NCBI GenBank assembly: GCA_037446555.1 | Contig: JBBIIK010000022.1 | Location: 1-64,000, forward strand | Length of the DNA stretch: 64,000 nucleotides | Reading direction: 5' to 3' | From: JANWVO01 sp037446555 | GTDB lineage: Bacteria; Acidobacteriota; Terriglobia; Bryobacterales; Bryobacteraceae | Part shown: one piece after another, positions 25,594 through 34,170 of the stretch | Position numbering within the stretch: position 1 is the stretch's first letter | Layout of the letters: every line of letters starts with the position of its first letter | The notes under the pieces: model-generated | What the model saw: the letters and a program-made list of their open reading frames with translations, nothing else | What the model was told of the DNA's origin: nothing | Databases searched by the model: none | Program-made: the position numbers and the translations under genes

Positions 25594-27503
25594 CGCTTCC
25601 AGTGAATCACAATTGCTCCGGCGCTGTCGCGGCGAAACGTCCAGCCCGAAGGGACCAGCACTGTGGCGCCGGGATCGAGGATCAACGCGGGACCATCCGC
25701 CCACCGCCTGCCGGCTTCTTCGCGAGCCAGCGCCGGGGTCTCGAGCCAGCGTCCTTCCACAAACACCCGCCTCCGTTCTGGCGAGCCGCCGGCGCGCGCG
25801 GGCTCAGCCCGCAGGGCAGGAGCTTCCACCGCGGATACCGCCCGCACTCGCACCTGCACGACTTCGACGGGACGCGAGGGGTTGGCGTAGCCGTAACGCT
25901 GTTCGTGCGCCGCATGGAAGGTGCGCGCAGGATCGCGGGCGTCCCACGGAACCGTGAGTTCGTAGCTCTGCCCGCGGTAGCGCATGTCGGCCGAGCGCTC
26001 GAGTCGCGCTCCGGGGGACTCCCGGCGGGCGCGCTGTTCGAGCCGCGCAAACAGCGTCTCGATGTTCCGGGCGTTCAGCGCGCTGGCGGAGTAGTCACGC
26101 ACGCGGTCCGCCAATAACATCCCGAGCGCCGACAGCGCGCCGGCCAGCGCCGGAACGATTACGGTTTCGATCCCCAGACCGGCGGCAAGCTCGCACGCAT
26201 GCAGCCCGCCGCAGCCGCCGAAGGCCGCCAGCGCGAAGCCGCGCGGGTCGACGCCCCGCTCCACGCTCACCACGCGGATGGCGCGCGCCATGGCGGCGTT
26301 GGCCACGCGCAGGATGCCCGCGGCGGCCTCTTCCAACGGCACGCCCAGCGCACGAGCGATGGAGGCCACGGCGCGCACAGAGCGCTCCGGATCGATAGGC
26401 ACCGTGCCACCCGCAAGCTGCCGCGCAGAGATCCGTCCCAGCACGACGTGCGCGTCGGTGACCGTCGGCAGCTTGGCGCGGCCGTAGCAGGCTGGGCCCG
26501 GATCGGCGCCGGCGCTCTCCGGCCCGACGCGGAGGAGCCCGCCCGGATCGACACGCGCGATGGAGCCGCCACCCGCGCCCACGGTGTGAATCTCGAGCAT
26601 CGGCACGCGGATCGGGAAGCCCTGGATCGACGCCTCCACCGTCTCCCGCGGCGCTCCGTCGCACAGGCTGACGTCAGTGCTCGTGCCGCCCATGTCGAAG
26701 CCGATGACGCGCGCCAAGCCGGACGCGCGCGCCGCGCCAGAGGCGCCGCGCACTCCCCCCGCGGGCCCGGAGAGGATCGTGCGCACGGCCAGCCAGCCTG
26801 CCTCGCGCGCCGTCAGCAAGCCCCCGTTGGATTGCATGATCCACAGGTTTCCACCGGCGCGCCGCCCGAGCGCCTCCAGGTAGCGGCTCATCAGCGGACC
26901 GACGTATGCGTTCAGCGCGGCGGTCGAGGCGCGTTCGTATTCGCGAAACTCGGGCGAGATCTCGCTGGACACGGAGAGAAAACACGCGCCTCGCAGGGCG
27001 CGGGCAATGCGGCGTTCGTGCGCCGGGTTGCGGTAGGAGTGCAGGCAGCAGACGGCGGCGCTCTCCACGTCCGCGCGCTCCAGTTTCCGGCGCAGTTCTT
27101 TCAACTCCTCTTCAGAAGGGCGAAGCTCCTCCGTACCGTCCGCAAGCATCCGTTCCCGCACGCCAAAGCAGAGCCGCCGGGGGATGAGCAGCATCTTCGG
27201 CGGAGGTGTGAGGTCGTAGAGCCGTTCGCGGTACTGACGTCCGATTTCGAGCAGGTCTTCGAAGCCGGCGGTCGTGACCAAAGCCGTGCGCGCGCCCTTG
27301 CGTTCCAGAAACGCGTTGGTGGCTACGGTGGAGCCGTGGATGACCTCGCTGCCGCGCGCCGCGCCGATGCGCCTCAGCCCTTCGAGAATCACCTCTTGTG
27401 GGGCGGCGGGGTTGGAGCGCAGCTTGAACGACTCGAGCGCGCCGCCCTCGCGGAGCACCACAAAGTCCGTGAATGTGCCGCCGGTATCGACTCCGATCCG
27501 CAT
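25590..27503 (-). CDS. Hydantoinase/oxoprolinase A-type protein
   Basis: HyuA-family protein of 637 residues, related to the A subunit of N-methylhydantoinase, 5-oxoprolinase and acetone carboxylase, which usually work with a HyuB subunit. The N-terminal phosphate/ATP motif IGVDTGGTFTDFVV is at 3-16, the second ATP-binding loop VIGFDMGGTSTDVSL near 265-280, and AFGGCGGLHACELA near 430-443. No hyuB gene is adjacent. The stop overlaps the DUF6807 gene by four bases, and the gene follows the GDPD by 17 bp. The substrate is unknown; ATP-dependent hydrolysis of a cyclic amide or a related reaction is the family expectation. Confidence 0.8.
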   Translation of the reverse strand: MRIGVDTGGTFTDFVVLREGGALESFKLRSNPAAPQEVILEGLRRIGAARGSEVIHGSTVATNAFLERKGARTALVTTAGFEDLLEIGRQYRERLYDLTPPPKMLLIPRRLCFGVRERMLADGTEELRPSEEELKELRRKLERADVESAAVCCLHSYRNPAHERRIARALRGACFLSVSSEISPEFREYERASTAALNAYVGPLMSRYLEALGRRAGGNLWIMQSNGGLLTAREAGWLAVRTILSGPAGGVRGASGAARASGLARVIGFDMGGTSTDVSLCDGAPRETVEASIQGFPIRVPMLEIHTVGAGGGSIARVDPGGLLRVGPESAGADPGPACYGRAKLPTVTDAHVVLGRISARQLAGGTVPIDPERSVRAVASIARALGVPLEEAAAGILRVANAAMARAIRVVSVERGVDPRGFALAAFGGCGGLHACELAAGLGIETVIVPALAGALSALGMLLADRVRDYSASALNARNIETLFARLEQRARRESPGARLERSADMRYRGQSYELTVPWDARDPARTFHAAHEQRYGYANPSRPVEVVQVRVRAVSAVEAPALRAEPARAGGSPERRRVFVEGRWLETPALAREEAGRRWADGPALILDPGATVLVPSGWTFRRDSAGAIVIHWKR

Positions 27504-27520
27504 CCCCGTCCGCGCTTCCG

Positions 27521-28375
27521 CTAGCGCAGCCCCCTGGCGCGCAGGTGATCGATCAGTCCCTTCGGGTCGTCCGTAATCACGCCGTCGACGCCCGCTTCAA
27601 TGAGCTTGTCCCACAACTCGGGCGTGTTGGCGGTCCAGGGAACAACCTCGAGCCTTACTTCGTGCGCCCGCCGGACGCGCTCGCCAGTGACGAGCGAGTA
27701 GTGCGGACTCACGACCGGCGTTTCGCCCGCCTCTTTGGCAAGCTCGGAGAACTCGCGCGGGAGTCCGGCGTAGAGCGCGGCGCGGCGAAGCTCAGGCGCC
27801 ACGCCGCGCAGCGCGCGCAGCAGGGCGAAGTCGAACGACTGCACGATCACGCGCCGTTCGAGCCTGTATTTCCGGATCGTATCCGCCACCAGCCGCGCAT
27901 ATTGCTCTGGAGCCGGCTGAAGCTCCGGTTTGGCCGGCTGGCTCTTCATTTCGATGTTGAACAGAAACGAGCCCCGCGGCGCGAGCGAGAGAACTTCCTC
28001 CAAGGTGGGAATGCGCGCGCCGGGGCGCGGCTCTTGGCGGGGAAACTCGGGGTTCTTCCTCGAACCGCAGTCCCATTGCCGCACCTGTTCGAGCGTCAGC
28101 TTGCGGATCGTGCGTTCACCTTCAGGCCCCTGACAGATCGCGGTGTTGATCAGCGGATCGTGATGCACCACCAGCACGTCGTCGGCGGTAGCCCAGACGT
28201 CGAGCTCAAGAACGTCAGCGCCAACGTCAATGGCGTATTCGAAGGCGGGCAGCGTGTTCTCCGGGAGCACCGTCCGCGCTCCCCTGTGGCCCTCGACGAG
28301 AATACGCGGGGCGGAGCTGGTCGAGGAGAGGAAGCAGAACAGCACGGCGGCAGTCCTTGCGAGGGACATGCCCAC
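27521..28375 (-). CDS. Glycerophosphodiester phosphodiesterase
   Basis: GDPD-family TIM barrel, 284 residues, hydrolysing glycerophosphodiesters to sn-glycerol 3-phosphate and an alcohol. The N-terminus (AAVLFCFLSSTSSA) is signal-like, so a periplasmic enzyme is predicted. Catalytic elements are visible: His30 and Arg31 in EGHRGA, the metal site ELDV (Glu57, Asp59), and His71/His72 in VHHDP. It ends in the expected DGVITDDP-type barrel strand. It is first in a four-gene minus-strand operon followed by HyuA, DUF6807 and BshA. The gene is divergent from the Gfo/Idh/MocA gene across 49 bp. An ATG two codons in is an alternative start. Confidence 0.88.
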   Translation of the reverse strand: MGMSLARTAAVLFCFLSSTSSAPRILVEGHRGARTVLPENTLPAFEYAIDVGADVLELDVWATADDVLVVHHDPLINTAICQGPEGERTIRKLTLEQVRQWDCGSRKNPEFPRQEPRPGARIPTLEEVLSLAPRGSFLFNIEMKSQPAKPELQPAPEQYARLVADTIRKYRLERRVIVQSFDFALLRALRGVAPELRRAALYAGLPREFSELAKEAGETPVVSPHYSLVTGERVRRAHEVRLEVVPWTANTPELWDKLIEAGVDGVITDDPKGLIDHLRARGLR

Positions 28376-28424
28376 AAGATATCATCAAAGCGTTTCGGAT
28401 TCGTTTCACGGGAGATTCATCGAA

Positions 28425-29756
28425 ATGGCGGCAGACCGGAGATATTTCGCGCGCACGGCATTGGCGGCCGGCGCGCTCAGCTACTCGCGCATCCTCGGCG
28501 CGAACGACCGCTTGGGCGTCGGCTACATCGGGCTTGGCAACCGCGGCGACCAGGTGCACGAGGCGTTCCTCGAACACGGCGACCAGTTCACCGCGGCCGT
28601 GTGCGACCTGAAGGAGTCCTACATGGACCTGGCGGTGAAAAAGTCCCGCGGCGCGCCGCGGAAGTACCGCGACTACCGCCGCCTCCTGGAAGACAAGGAC
28701 GTTGATGCGGTGGTAATCGCCACGCCCGATCACTGGCACGCGCTGATGTTTATCGACGCCTGCCGCGCTGGCAAGGACGTCTACGTGGAGAAGCCGCTGT
28801 CGTTGACCGTGCGCGAGGGGCGCCGCATGGTGGAGGTGGCGGCGGAGACGAGGCGCGTGACGCAAGTCGGTATCCATCGGCGCAGCGTGGAGGCGTTGCG
28901 AGAGGCCGCCGAATTCGTGCGCGGCGGCGGCATCGGACATGTGACCGTCGCCAAGGGCTACCACGTGCAGAACGAATGGCCCGCCGGCATCGGCTCGCCT
29001 CCGGACGGACCGCCGCCGAGCGAGGAGGAATGGGAGGCGTGGCTCGGCCCCGCTCCGAAGCGCGCCTACAACCGCAACCGGATGTATTACAACTTCCGCT
29101 GGTTTTACGACTACTCCGGCGGGCAGATCACCAACTTCGGCGTGCACTACATGGACATGATCCGCATGTGCCTGGGAAAGGAGGCGCCGCTGGCGGTGAC
29201 AGCCATGGGCGGCAAGTACGCCATCCGCGACAACCGCGAGATCCCCGACACCTGCGAGGTGTTGTGGGACATGGGCGGCACGCTGGTGGTCTTCACGCAA
29301 TACAACGCCAATGGCGCGCCCGGCAACGCGCGCGGCACGGAGCTGGAACTGCGCGGCACGAAAGGCACCATGTATCTGCAAAGCGGGCGCTGGGAGGTGG
29401 TTCCGGAGCGGATCACCGATCTCGAGTTCGGGCAGCGCACGCCGGTGGACCGCTCCATTGAGCGCGCATGGGGGCCTTCGCGCAAGCCCGCCATGGAGCC
29501 GCGCAGTGGCGGCTCGGGTTCGGCGGAAACCTATCCGCACACGCGCAATTTTCTGGACTGCGTGAAGTCCCGGAAGAAGTGCAACTGCGACGTGCTGGAC
29601 GGGCACCTCTCCACGGCGGCTTGCATCCTCGGCCACATCGCGCTTCGCACGAGGAGCTATCTCGAATGGGACGCGCGCGCGGAGCGGTTCACAAACAACG
29701 AGGCGGCCAACCGGTATCTGCACTACCAGTACCGCGCGCCTTACAAGCTGGGGTGA
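28425..29756 (+). CDS. Tat-exported Gfo/Idh/MocA family oxidoreductase
   Basis: NAD(P)-dependent sugar oxidoreductase of 443 residues. A twin-arginine-like leader (RRYFARTALAAGALSYSRILGA) suggests periplasmic export via Tat. The Rossmann motif GYIGLGNRG is at about 33-41. The EKP motif of the family appears as VEKPLSL near 123-129. The C-terminal half carries the Gfo/Idh dimer sheet with NFGVHYMDMIRM near 236. The ATG at 28425 follows GGGAG at about 28410. It is followed after three bases by a sugar-phosphate-isomerase-like gene, also with a Tat leader, so they form a pair. The substrate is unknown; the same pairing is common in sugar-degrading clusters. Confidence 0.85.
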   Translation: MAADRRYFARTALAAGALSYSRILGANDRLGVGYIGLGNRGDQVHEAFLEHGDQFTAAVCDLKESYMDLAVKKSRGAPRKYRDYRRLLEDKDVDAVVIATPDHWHALMFIDACRAGKDVYVEKPLSLTVREGRRMVEVAAETRRVTQVGIHRRSVEALREAAEFVRGGGIGHVTVAKGYHVQNEWPAGIGSPPDGPPPSEEEWEAWLGPAPKRAYNRNRMYYNFRWFYDYSGGQITNFGVHYMDMIRMCLGKEAPLAVTAMGGKYAIRDNREIPDTCEVLWDMGGTLVVFTQYNANGAPGNARGTELELRGTKGTMYLQSGRWEVVPERITDLEFGQRTPVDRSIERAWGPSRKPAMEPRSGGSGSAETYPHTRNFLDCVKSRKKCNCDVLDGHLSTAACILGHIALRTRSYLEWDARAERFTNNEAANRYLHYQYRAPYKLG

Positions 29757-29759
29757 AGC

Positions 29760-30632
29760 ATGGACCGGCGAATGTTTCTCGCCTCGTTGGCCGCAACGGC
29801 TCGGGCGCAAACGCCGCGGGCCCGGCCGCTGCTTTGCATCTTCTCCAAGCACATGGCGCAGTTCGGTTGGGACGATCTGGGCGCACAGGGGAAGCAGCTC
29901 GGTTTTGAAGGCGTCGATCTTACAGTTCGCCCGAAAGGGCACGTCCTGCCGGAGCGCGTAGCCGAGGACCTTCCGCGTGCCGTCGAGGCGGTCCGGAAGC
30001 ACGGGCTGGAAGTGCCGATGATCACCACGGATCTGAAGGACGCCTCCGATCCGGCAGTGCGCCCCACCTTCGCCGCCATGCAGAAGCTCGGCATCCGGCT
30101 CTACAAGCCTGGCTACTGGCGCTATGAGAGTGGCGTGCCGGCCGGGCGCACGCTGGCCGAGTGCCGCCGGAAGCTGGAGGGGCTACTCAGCCTGGGCCGC
30201 GAATTCGGCGTCACGGCAGGGTTGCACAACCACTCGGGCGCATACGTCGGCTGCGCGGTGTGGGACTACCGCGAGCTGCTGCAAGGAGTGAAGCCGGAGG
30301 AAGCAGGATTCTATTTCGATCCGGGGCACGCCGTGATCGAAGGCGGTCTTTACGACTGGCGCGTCTCGCTCGACGTGGTCCTGCCGCGCATGCGAATGGC
30401 GGCGATCAAGGATTTCGAATGGGAGAAGAGCGGCGGACGATGGCGTGTGGCCTGGCGCCCTCTCGGGCAGGGCATGGCGCCGTGGCGGGAGGTTTTCGGT
30501 GCCTTCGCGCGGGCCGGCTTCACGGGCCCGCTGTCCCTGCATCTGGAATATCCGGGCGGCGATGATCTGCCGTCGATCGAGAAGGACCTGGCGTTTCTTC
30601 GCAGGCAGGTGGAGGAAGCTTACGGCGCCTGA
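29760..30632 (+). CDS. Tat-exported sugar phosphate isomerase/epimerase-like protein
   Basis: TIM-barrel protein of the xylose-isomerase-like (AP_endonuc_2) superfamily, 290 residues. It starts MDRRMFLASLAATARAQ, a Tat-type leader with RRMFLAS. The barrel has the ELGVD-like strand GFEGVDLTV, LHNHSGAYVG (His near 158-160), FYFDPGHAVIEGG with the metal Asp, and a final LHLEYPGGDD. These fit isomerases and epimerases using divalent metal. It begins three bases after the stop of the Gfo/Idh/MocA protein, so it is cotranscribed. The substrate is unknown. A barrel with loss of activity cannot be excluded. Confidence 0.75.
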   Translation: MDRRMFLASLAATARAQTPRARPLLCIFSKHMAQFGWDDLGAQGKQLGFEGVDLTVRPKGHVLPERVAEDLPRAVEAVRKHGLEVPMITTDLKDASDPAVRPTFAAMQKLGIRLYKPGYWRYESGVPAGRTLAECRRKLEGLLSLGREFGVTAGLHNHSGAYVGCAVWDYRELLQGVKPEEAGFYFDPGHAVIEGGLYDWRVSLDVVLPRMRMAAIKDFEWEKSGGRWRVAWRPLGQGMAPWREVFGAFARAGFTGPLSLHLEYPGGDDLPSIEKDLAFLRRQVEEAYGA

Positions 30633-30699
30633 ATCGGGGAGCATTCGATCCGCTTCTGCGCAACCGTGCGCGCCACGCTGCTAAAATGATGGTTTCACC

Positions 30700-32370
30700 A
30701 TGAGCCTGCGGTCCTACACCATCACCCAGGGGCGCGACCGTGCGCCCGCCCGTTCCCAGCTCAAGGGCATGGGCTTCACCGACGAGGATCTGAAGAAGCC
30801 GATCATCGGCATCGCCAACACCTGGATCGGCACCATGCCGTGCAACTTCCTGTTGCGCGATCTTGCCGTCGATGTCGCCCGCGGCATCCGCGAAGCAGGC
30901 GGAACGCCCATGGAATTCAACACCATCGCCATCAGCGACGGCATCACCATGGGCACGCAGGGCATGAAGACGTCGCTGATCTCGCGGGAGATCATCGCCG
31001 ATTCCATCGAGCTGGTCACCCGCGGCCATATGTTCGACGGGCTGGTCTGCCTGGTGGCCTGCGACAAAACGATCCCGGGCGCCGCCATGGCGCTGCTGCG
31101 GCTCAACATTCCTGGCCTCGTGCTCTACGGTGGCTCCATCCTGCCGGGCAAGTACAAGGGCAAGGACATCACGATTCAGGAGGTGTTCGAGGCCGTCGGC
31201 GCCTGCGCCGCAGGCAAGATCACCGAAGACGAACTGCACCAGATCGAGGACGCCGCCTCGCCGGGCTACGGTGCCTGCGGCGGACAGTTCACGGCCAATA
31301 CCATGGCCACGGTGATGGAGCTGATCGGGCTCTCGCCCATGAACACAGCGATGGTGCCGCAGATGGACCCGCGGAAGCACGATGTCGCAGCCTATTGCGG
31401 CCAAGTCATTCTCGACGCCGTGCGGGCCAACCGCCTGCCACGGCAGATTTGCACGCGCAAGGCTTTTGAGAATGCCATCGTCGCCGTCGCCGCCTCCGGC
31501 GGCTCCACCAACGCCGTCCTCCACCTGCTCGCTCTGGCGCGCGAAGCCGGCGTCGAGCTGGACATCAGCGACTTCAACACGATCAGCGACCGCACGCCCC
31601 TGCTCATGAGCCTGAAGCCGGCGGGCATCCATGTGGCGGCGGACGTGGACAAGGCGGGCGGCATCGGCGTGCTGGCCAAGCGCCTGGTCGAGGGCGGCTA
31701 CGCGCACGGAGACACCATCACCATCACAGGCAAGACGCTGGCCGAGGAGGCTTCGGAAGCGCGCGAGACGCCCGGGCAGGACGTGGTGCGGCCGCTGTCG
31801 AACCCGGTGAAGGCCACCGGCGGGCTGGTCATCCTGAAAGGCTCGCTCGCGCCGGACGGCTGCGTGATCAAGGTGACCGGCCTGGAGCGCAAGATTCATC
31901 AGGGGCCCGCGCGCGTCTTCAACTGCGAGGAAGACGCCATGAAGGCGGTCACCGAAGGCAGGATCCAGGCGGGCGACGTGGTGGTGATCCGCTATGAAGG
32001 GCCCAAGGGCGGCCCGGGCATGCGGGAGATGCTAGGCGTAACGAGCGCCATCGTCGGCGCCGGGCTGGGAGAAAGCGTGGCGCTGATCACCGACGGCCGT
32101 TTTTCGGGCGCCACGCGCGGTTACATGGTGGGCCATGTCGCGCCGGAAGCCGCCGTGGGCGGCCCCATCGCGCTGGTCGAAGACGGCGACTCGATCACTA
32201 TCGACATCGCCGGCAAGACCATTTCTCTCAATGTCGATCCGGCTGTTCTGGGGCAACGCAGGGCGAAGTGGCAGGCGCCCCCGCCGCCGTTCACCACCGG
32301 CGTCATGGCGAAGTACATCAAGCTGGTGCGCTCCGCCGCCGAGGGCGCCATTACGTCGCAGGCGTTTTAG
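30700..32370 (+). CDS. ilvD: Dihydroxy-acid dehydratase
   Basis: Fe-S lyase that dehydrates 2,3-dihydroxy-3-methylbutanoate and its homologue to the 2-keto acids of valine, leucine and isoleucine synthesis. At 556 residues it has normal length. The three cluster cysteines are visible: Cys48 in GTMPCNFLL, Cys121 in LVACDKTIPGA, and Cys193 in GYGACGGQFTANTMA. The C-terminal lid ends in GEFPPPPF-type residues (WQAPPPPFTTGVMAKY). The start at 30700 has no clear ribosome-binding site; the family N-terminus begins close by, so it is the best choice. It is single, and its stop codon overlaps that of the convergent PEP-CTERM gene. Confidence 0.95.
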   Translation: MSLRSYTITQGRDRAPARSQLKGMGFTDEDLKKPIIGIANTWIGTMPCNFLLRDLAVDVARGIREAGGTPMEFNTIAISDGITMGTQGMKTSLISREIIADSIELVTRGHMFDGLVCLVACDKTIPGAAMALLRLNIPGLVLYGGSILPGKYKGKDITIQEVFEAVGACAAGKITEDELHQIEDAASPGYGACGGQFTANTMATVMELIGLSPMNTAMVPQMDPRKHDVAAYCGQVILDAVRANRLPRQICTRKAFENAIVAVAASGGSTNAVLHLLALAREAGVELDISDFNTISDRTPLLMSLKPAGIHVAADVDKAGGIGVLAKRLVEGGYAHGDTITITGKTLAEEASEARETPGQDVVRPLSNPVKATGGLVILKGSLAPDGCVIKVTGLERKIHQGPARVFNCEEDAMKAVTEGRIQAGDVVVIRYEGPKGGPGMREMLGVTSAIVGAGLGESVALITDGRFSGATRGYMVGHVAPEAAVGGPIALVEDGDSITIDIAGKTISLNVDPAVLGQRRAKWQAPPPPFTTGVMAKYIKLVRSAAEGAITSQAF

Positions 32371-33239
32371 CGCCGCCGCATCAGCCGGAAGCCGGCAAGG
32401 CCAGCGGCAGACAGCAGGACGGTGGCGGGCTCGGGGATCTCCGCGCCGGGCGCGGTTTCGAAATTGAACGACGTGGTTTGGCCGTCGATCGTCCAGGAGA
32501 TGGCGTCCACAGCGCCCAGAAAGCTCCCAATCCATCCGCTGCCCACGCCCGCGCTGAAGCCGAGGATCACGGCATTCGGGAAGAAAGCCTGCCATTCGGC
32601 CAGCGTGGCGTCATAGGCATAGGGCGTGGAGTTGATGTTGTCAGCGAATCCGATCCCGAGACCGAAGTTCCACAAATTGGTGGTGGGGCCGATGGTGTCG
32701 GCCACCCACGTATCGAGGGGATATCCGCCCCCGTTGTAAACGCGTTCGAACACCAGGCCGCCGCGGTCGCCGATCGTAGCCAGGTTGCCGTCCGCGTCCA
32801 GCAGGACTCGAAGCACCGGGTGCAAGTGAGCCGCTGTCGTGCTTGTGCTGGAACGGAGCCACGCATAGGAGAAGCTTTCCAGATCGGAGAATGCCCCCAG
32901 CGAGCCGCCCGAGAAGTAGTTGCCCCCAATGTTGACTGCTCCGGGCAAGTACTCGATGTCAGCTTTTCCGCTGCCCGAAGGGCTGCTGAAGACGACCGAA
33001 CCGTTGCCCGCGTAAGGCGCAGACGAGCTGATCCCCACGGAAGCGCTGTTGCGGACGTTGTTGTAGTACCAGCCGGTTGAGCCGACGGCTTGTCCCTGAT
33101 TCATGTTGGTCGGGTTCGTGTAACTGTCGCTCAGGGGGCTGTTGTTGGAAAAGATCACTGCCGCCGCCAGATCGGCACCCGGCCAGCACGTCGCGGCCGC
33201 CAACAACGCCAAACGAAACCGAAACATACGAAAATGCAA
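32367..33239 (-). CDS. PEP-CTERM sorting domain protein
   Basis: Secreted protein of 290 residues with a signal-like N-terminus (RFRLALLAAATCW) and a C-terminal PEP-CTERM tag: IPEPATVLLSAAGLAG followed by RLMRRR. Exosortase (EpsH/XrtA) would cut after the PEP motif and attach the protein to the surface or an exopolysaccharide; no exosortase is in the window. The middle part is rich in Gly, Ser, Asn, Thr and Tyr, with no recognisable enzyme motif. AAGGAGG lies 4 bases before the ATG at 33239 and 16 before the in-frame ATG at 33227, so the start is not settled. The gene's TAA overlaps the ilvD TAG on the other strand. Confidence 0.75.
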   Translation of the reverse strand: MHFRMFRFRLALLAAATCWPGADLAAAVIFSNNSPLSDSYTNPTNMNQGQAVGSTGWYYNNVRNSASVGISSSAPYAGNGSVVFSSPSGSGKADIEYLPGAVNIGGNYFSGGSLGAFSDLESFSYAWLRSSTSTTAAHLHPVLRVLLDADGNLATIGDRGGLVFERVYNGGGYPLDTWVADTIGPTTNLWNFGLGIGFADNINSTPYAYDATLAEWQAFFPNAVILGFSAGVGSGWIGSFLGAVDAISWTIDGQTTSFNFETAPGAEIPEPATVLLSAAGLAGFRLMRRR

Positions 33240-33523
33240 CCTCCTTCAGTCCTGATGCCGGGCAGAAGAATCGAGGCGTCAGAGACGCCACTGCCAGCCG
33301 TGCCGGTCTGAAAACGCCTCCTTGAACACTGCCCTCTACTTCTTAGTACGGATTTTTCCACTGGAGACGCAATCCAGAAAGTTCCAGCAAGATGGGGAGA
33401 AAGACCTGAAGCGGTACCAGGAGAAACACGGCAGAGGGGAATCCCTCATTGGCTAAGGAAAGGGGGACGGCGGGGCGGGGTATGGGGTGGGGGAGTACGC
33501 CGTCCCCCTGGGGGCAAAGACCT
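33240..33523. other. Gap between PEP-CTERM gene and tRNA-Leu
   Basis: No gene is supported. Toward the tRNA end a short GCCCCCAGGGGGA-type inverted repeat lies 3' of the tRNA-Leu gene on its strand and could end its transcript, but it lacks a T-tract. The rest holds G-rich runs and short frames without coding character. Confidence 0.4.
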
Positions 33524-33610
33524 TGGTGCGGTCGAGAGGACTTGAACCTCCACGGGATTGCTCCCGCTAGCACCTCAAGCTAGTGCGTCTGCCAATTCCG
33601 CCACGACCGC
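33524..33610 (-). tRNA. leuU: tRNA-Leu, anticodon GAG
   Basis: Complete cloverleaf on the minus strand. The acceptor stem GCGGTCG (33604-33610) pairs with CGACCGC, followed by discriminator A at 33527 and an encoded CCA at 33524-33526. The D-arm contains GGCGGAATTGGCAGACGC. The anticodon stem CTAGC/GCTAG has loop TTGAGGT, giving anticodon GAG, which reads CUC and CUU leucine codons. A long variable arm, typical of leucine tRNA, and the T-arm with GGTTCAAGTCC are present. It lies directly after secG on the same strand, the order of secG-leuU in E. coli. Confidence 0.95.
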
Positions 33611-33637
33611 AGATCCAACTCTATTATACGCCAGCAA

Positions 33638-34009
33638 CTACTTCTTCGCCGGGGAAGGCGCCTGCTGCTGTGCAGGAGCGGGCGACTGTCCGGGGATGGC
33701 CGGCGTGGAGGTTGCCGGCTTGGCAGGCGCGGGCTGGCTCAAGGGCGCCTTGTCGAGAACGGAGCCAGAAGTGTGGCCCTCGCGCGTGTGGAGGATAGCC
33801 AGCGACAGCGACGTCACCATGAACAGGGCTGCGCTGATGGTAGTGGCCTTGGAAAGGATCGTCGCCGAGCCGCGGGGCCCAAACGCCGTCTGGGAGCCCA
33901 TGCCGCCGAAGGCGCCGGCAAGATCCGCCGCCTTGCCGCTTTGCAGCAGCACCACAACGATCAGGAAGAGGCAAACGAGCACATGGAGGATTGTGAACAG
34001 AATGATCAT
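33638..34009 (-). CDS. secG: Preprotein translocase subunit SecG
   Basis: Inner-membrane subunit that aids SecYEG-driven protein export. From the ATG at 34009 it is 123 residues, longer than usual because of a Pro/Ala/Gln/Ser-rich tail. The two expected membrane helices are IILFTILHVLVCLFLIVVVLLQ (2-23) and ISAALFMVTSLSLAILH near 59-75. The loop has the family motif LLQSGKAADLAGAFGG and the GSQTAFGPRG stretch. The ribosome-binding site GGGAG lies a few bases upstream. An upstream in-frame start at 34039 adds ten non-conserved residues. The tRNA-Leu(GAG) gene follows 27 bp after the stop. Confidence 0.92.
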   Translation of the reverse strand: MIILFTILHVLVCLFLIVVVLLQSGKAADLAGAFGGMGSQTAFGPRGSATILSKATTISAALFMVTSLSLAILHTREGHTSGSVLDKAPLSQPAPAKPATSTPAIPGQSPAPAQQQAPSPAKK

Positions 34010-34111
34010 GGGGTCTCCCGGGAAGCGAGACGGCGCCAAGAGGCGCTGGCTGGCTCAAACCTTCAGTATAGCGTGGACAGCGCTTGCCCGCCCCGCCCCT
34101 GCCGCACACAG

Positions 34112-34148
34112 AAGAGCCTGCACGCCCGCAGGGGGGCGGCAGGCTCTT
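34112..34148 (-). terminator. Hairpin 3' of the TonB-dependent receptor gene
   Basis: A perfect ten-base inverted repeat, AAGAGCCTGC at 34112-34121 and GCAGGCTCTT at 34139-34148, with a second CGCCC/GGGCG pairing inside the loop, gives a strong stem. It lies 22 bp past the stop of the receptor gene on the minus strand. It is probably an intrinsic terminator, although the following T-tract is weak. Confidence 0.6.
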
Positions 34149-34170
34149 GGCCGGCGGATGGAGGCGCGGA

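Noticed and set aside
28230..30002. A 591-codon minus-strand open frame over the Gfo/Idh/MocA and isomerase genes
   Set aside because: It is His/Arg/Ala-rich, matches no family and lies antisense to two clear enzymes; such frames arise in GC-rich DNA from mirrored codon usage.
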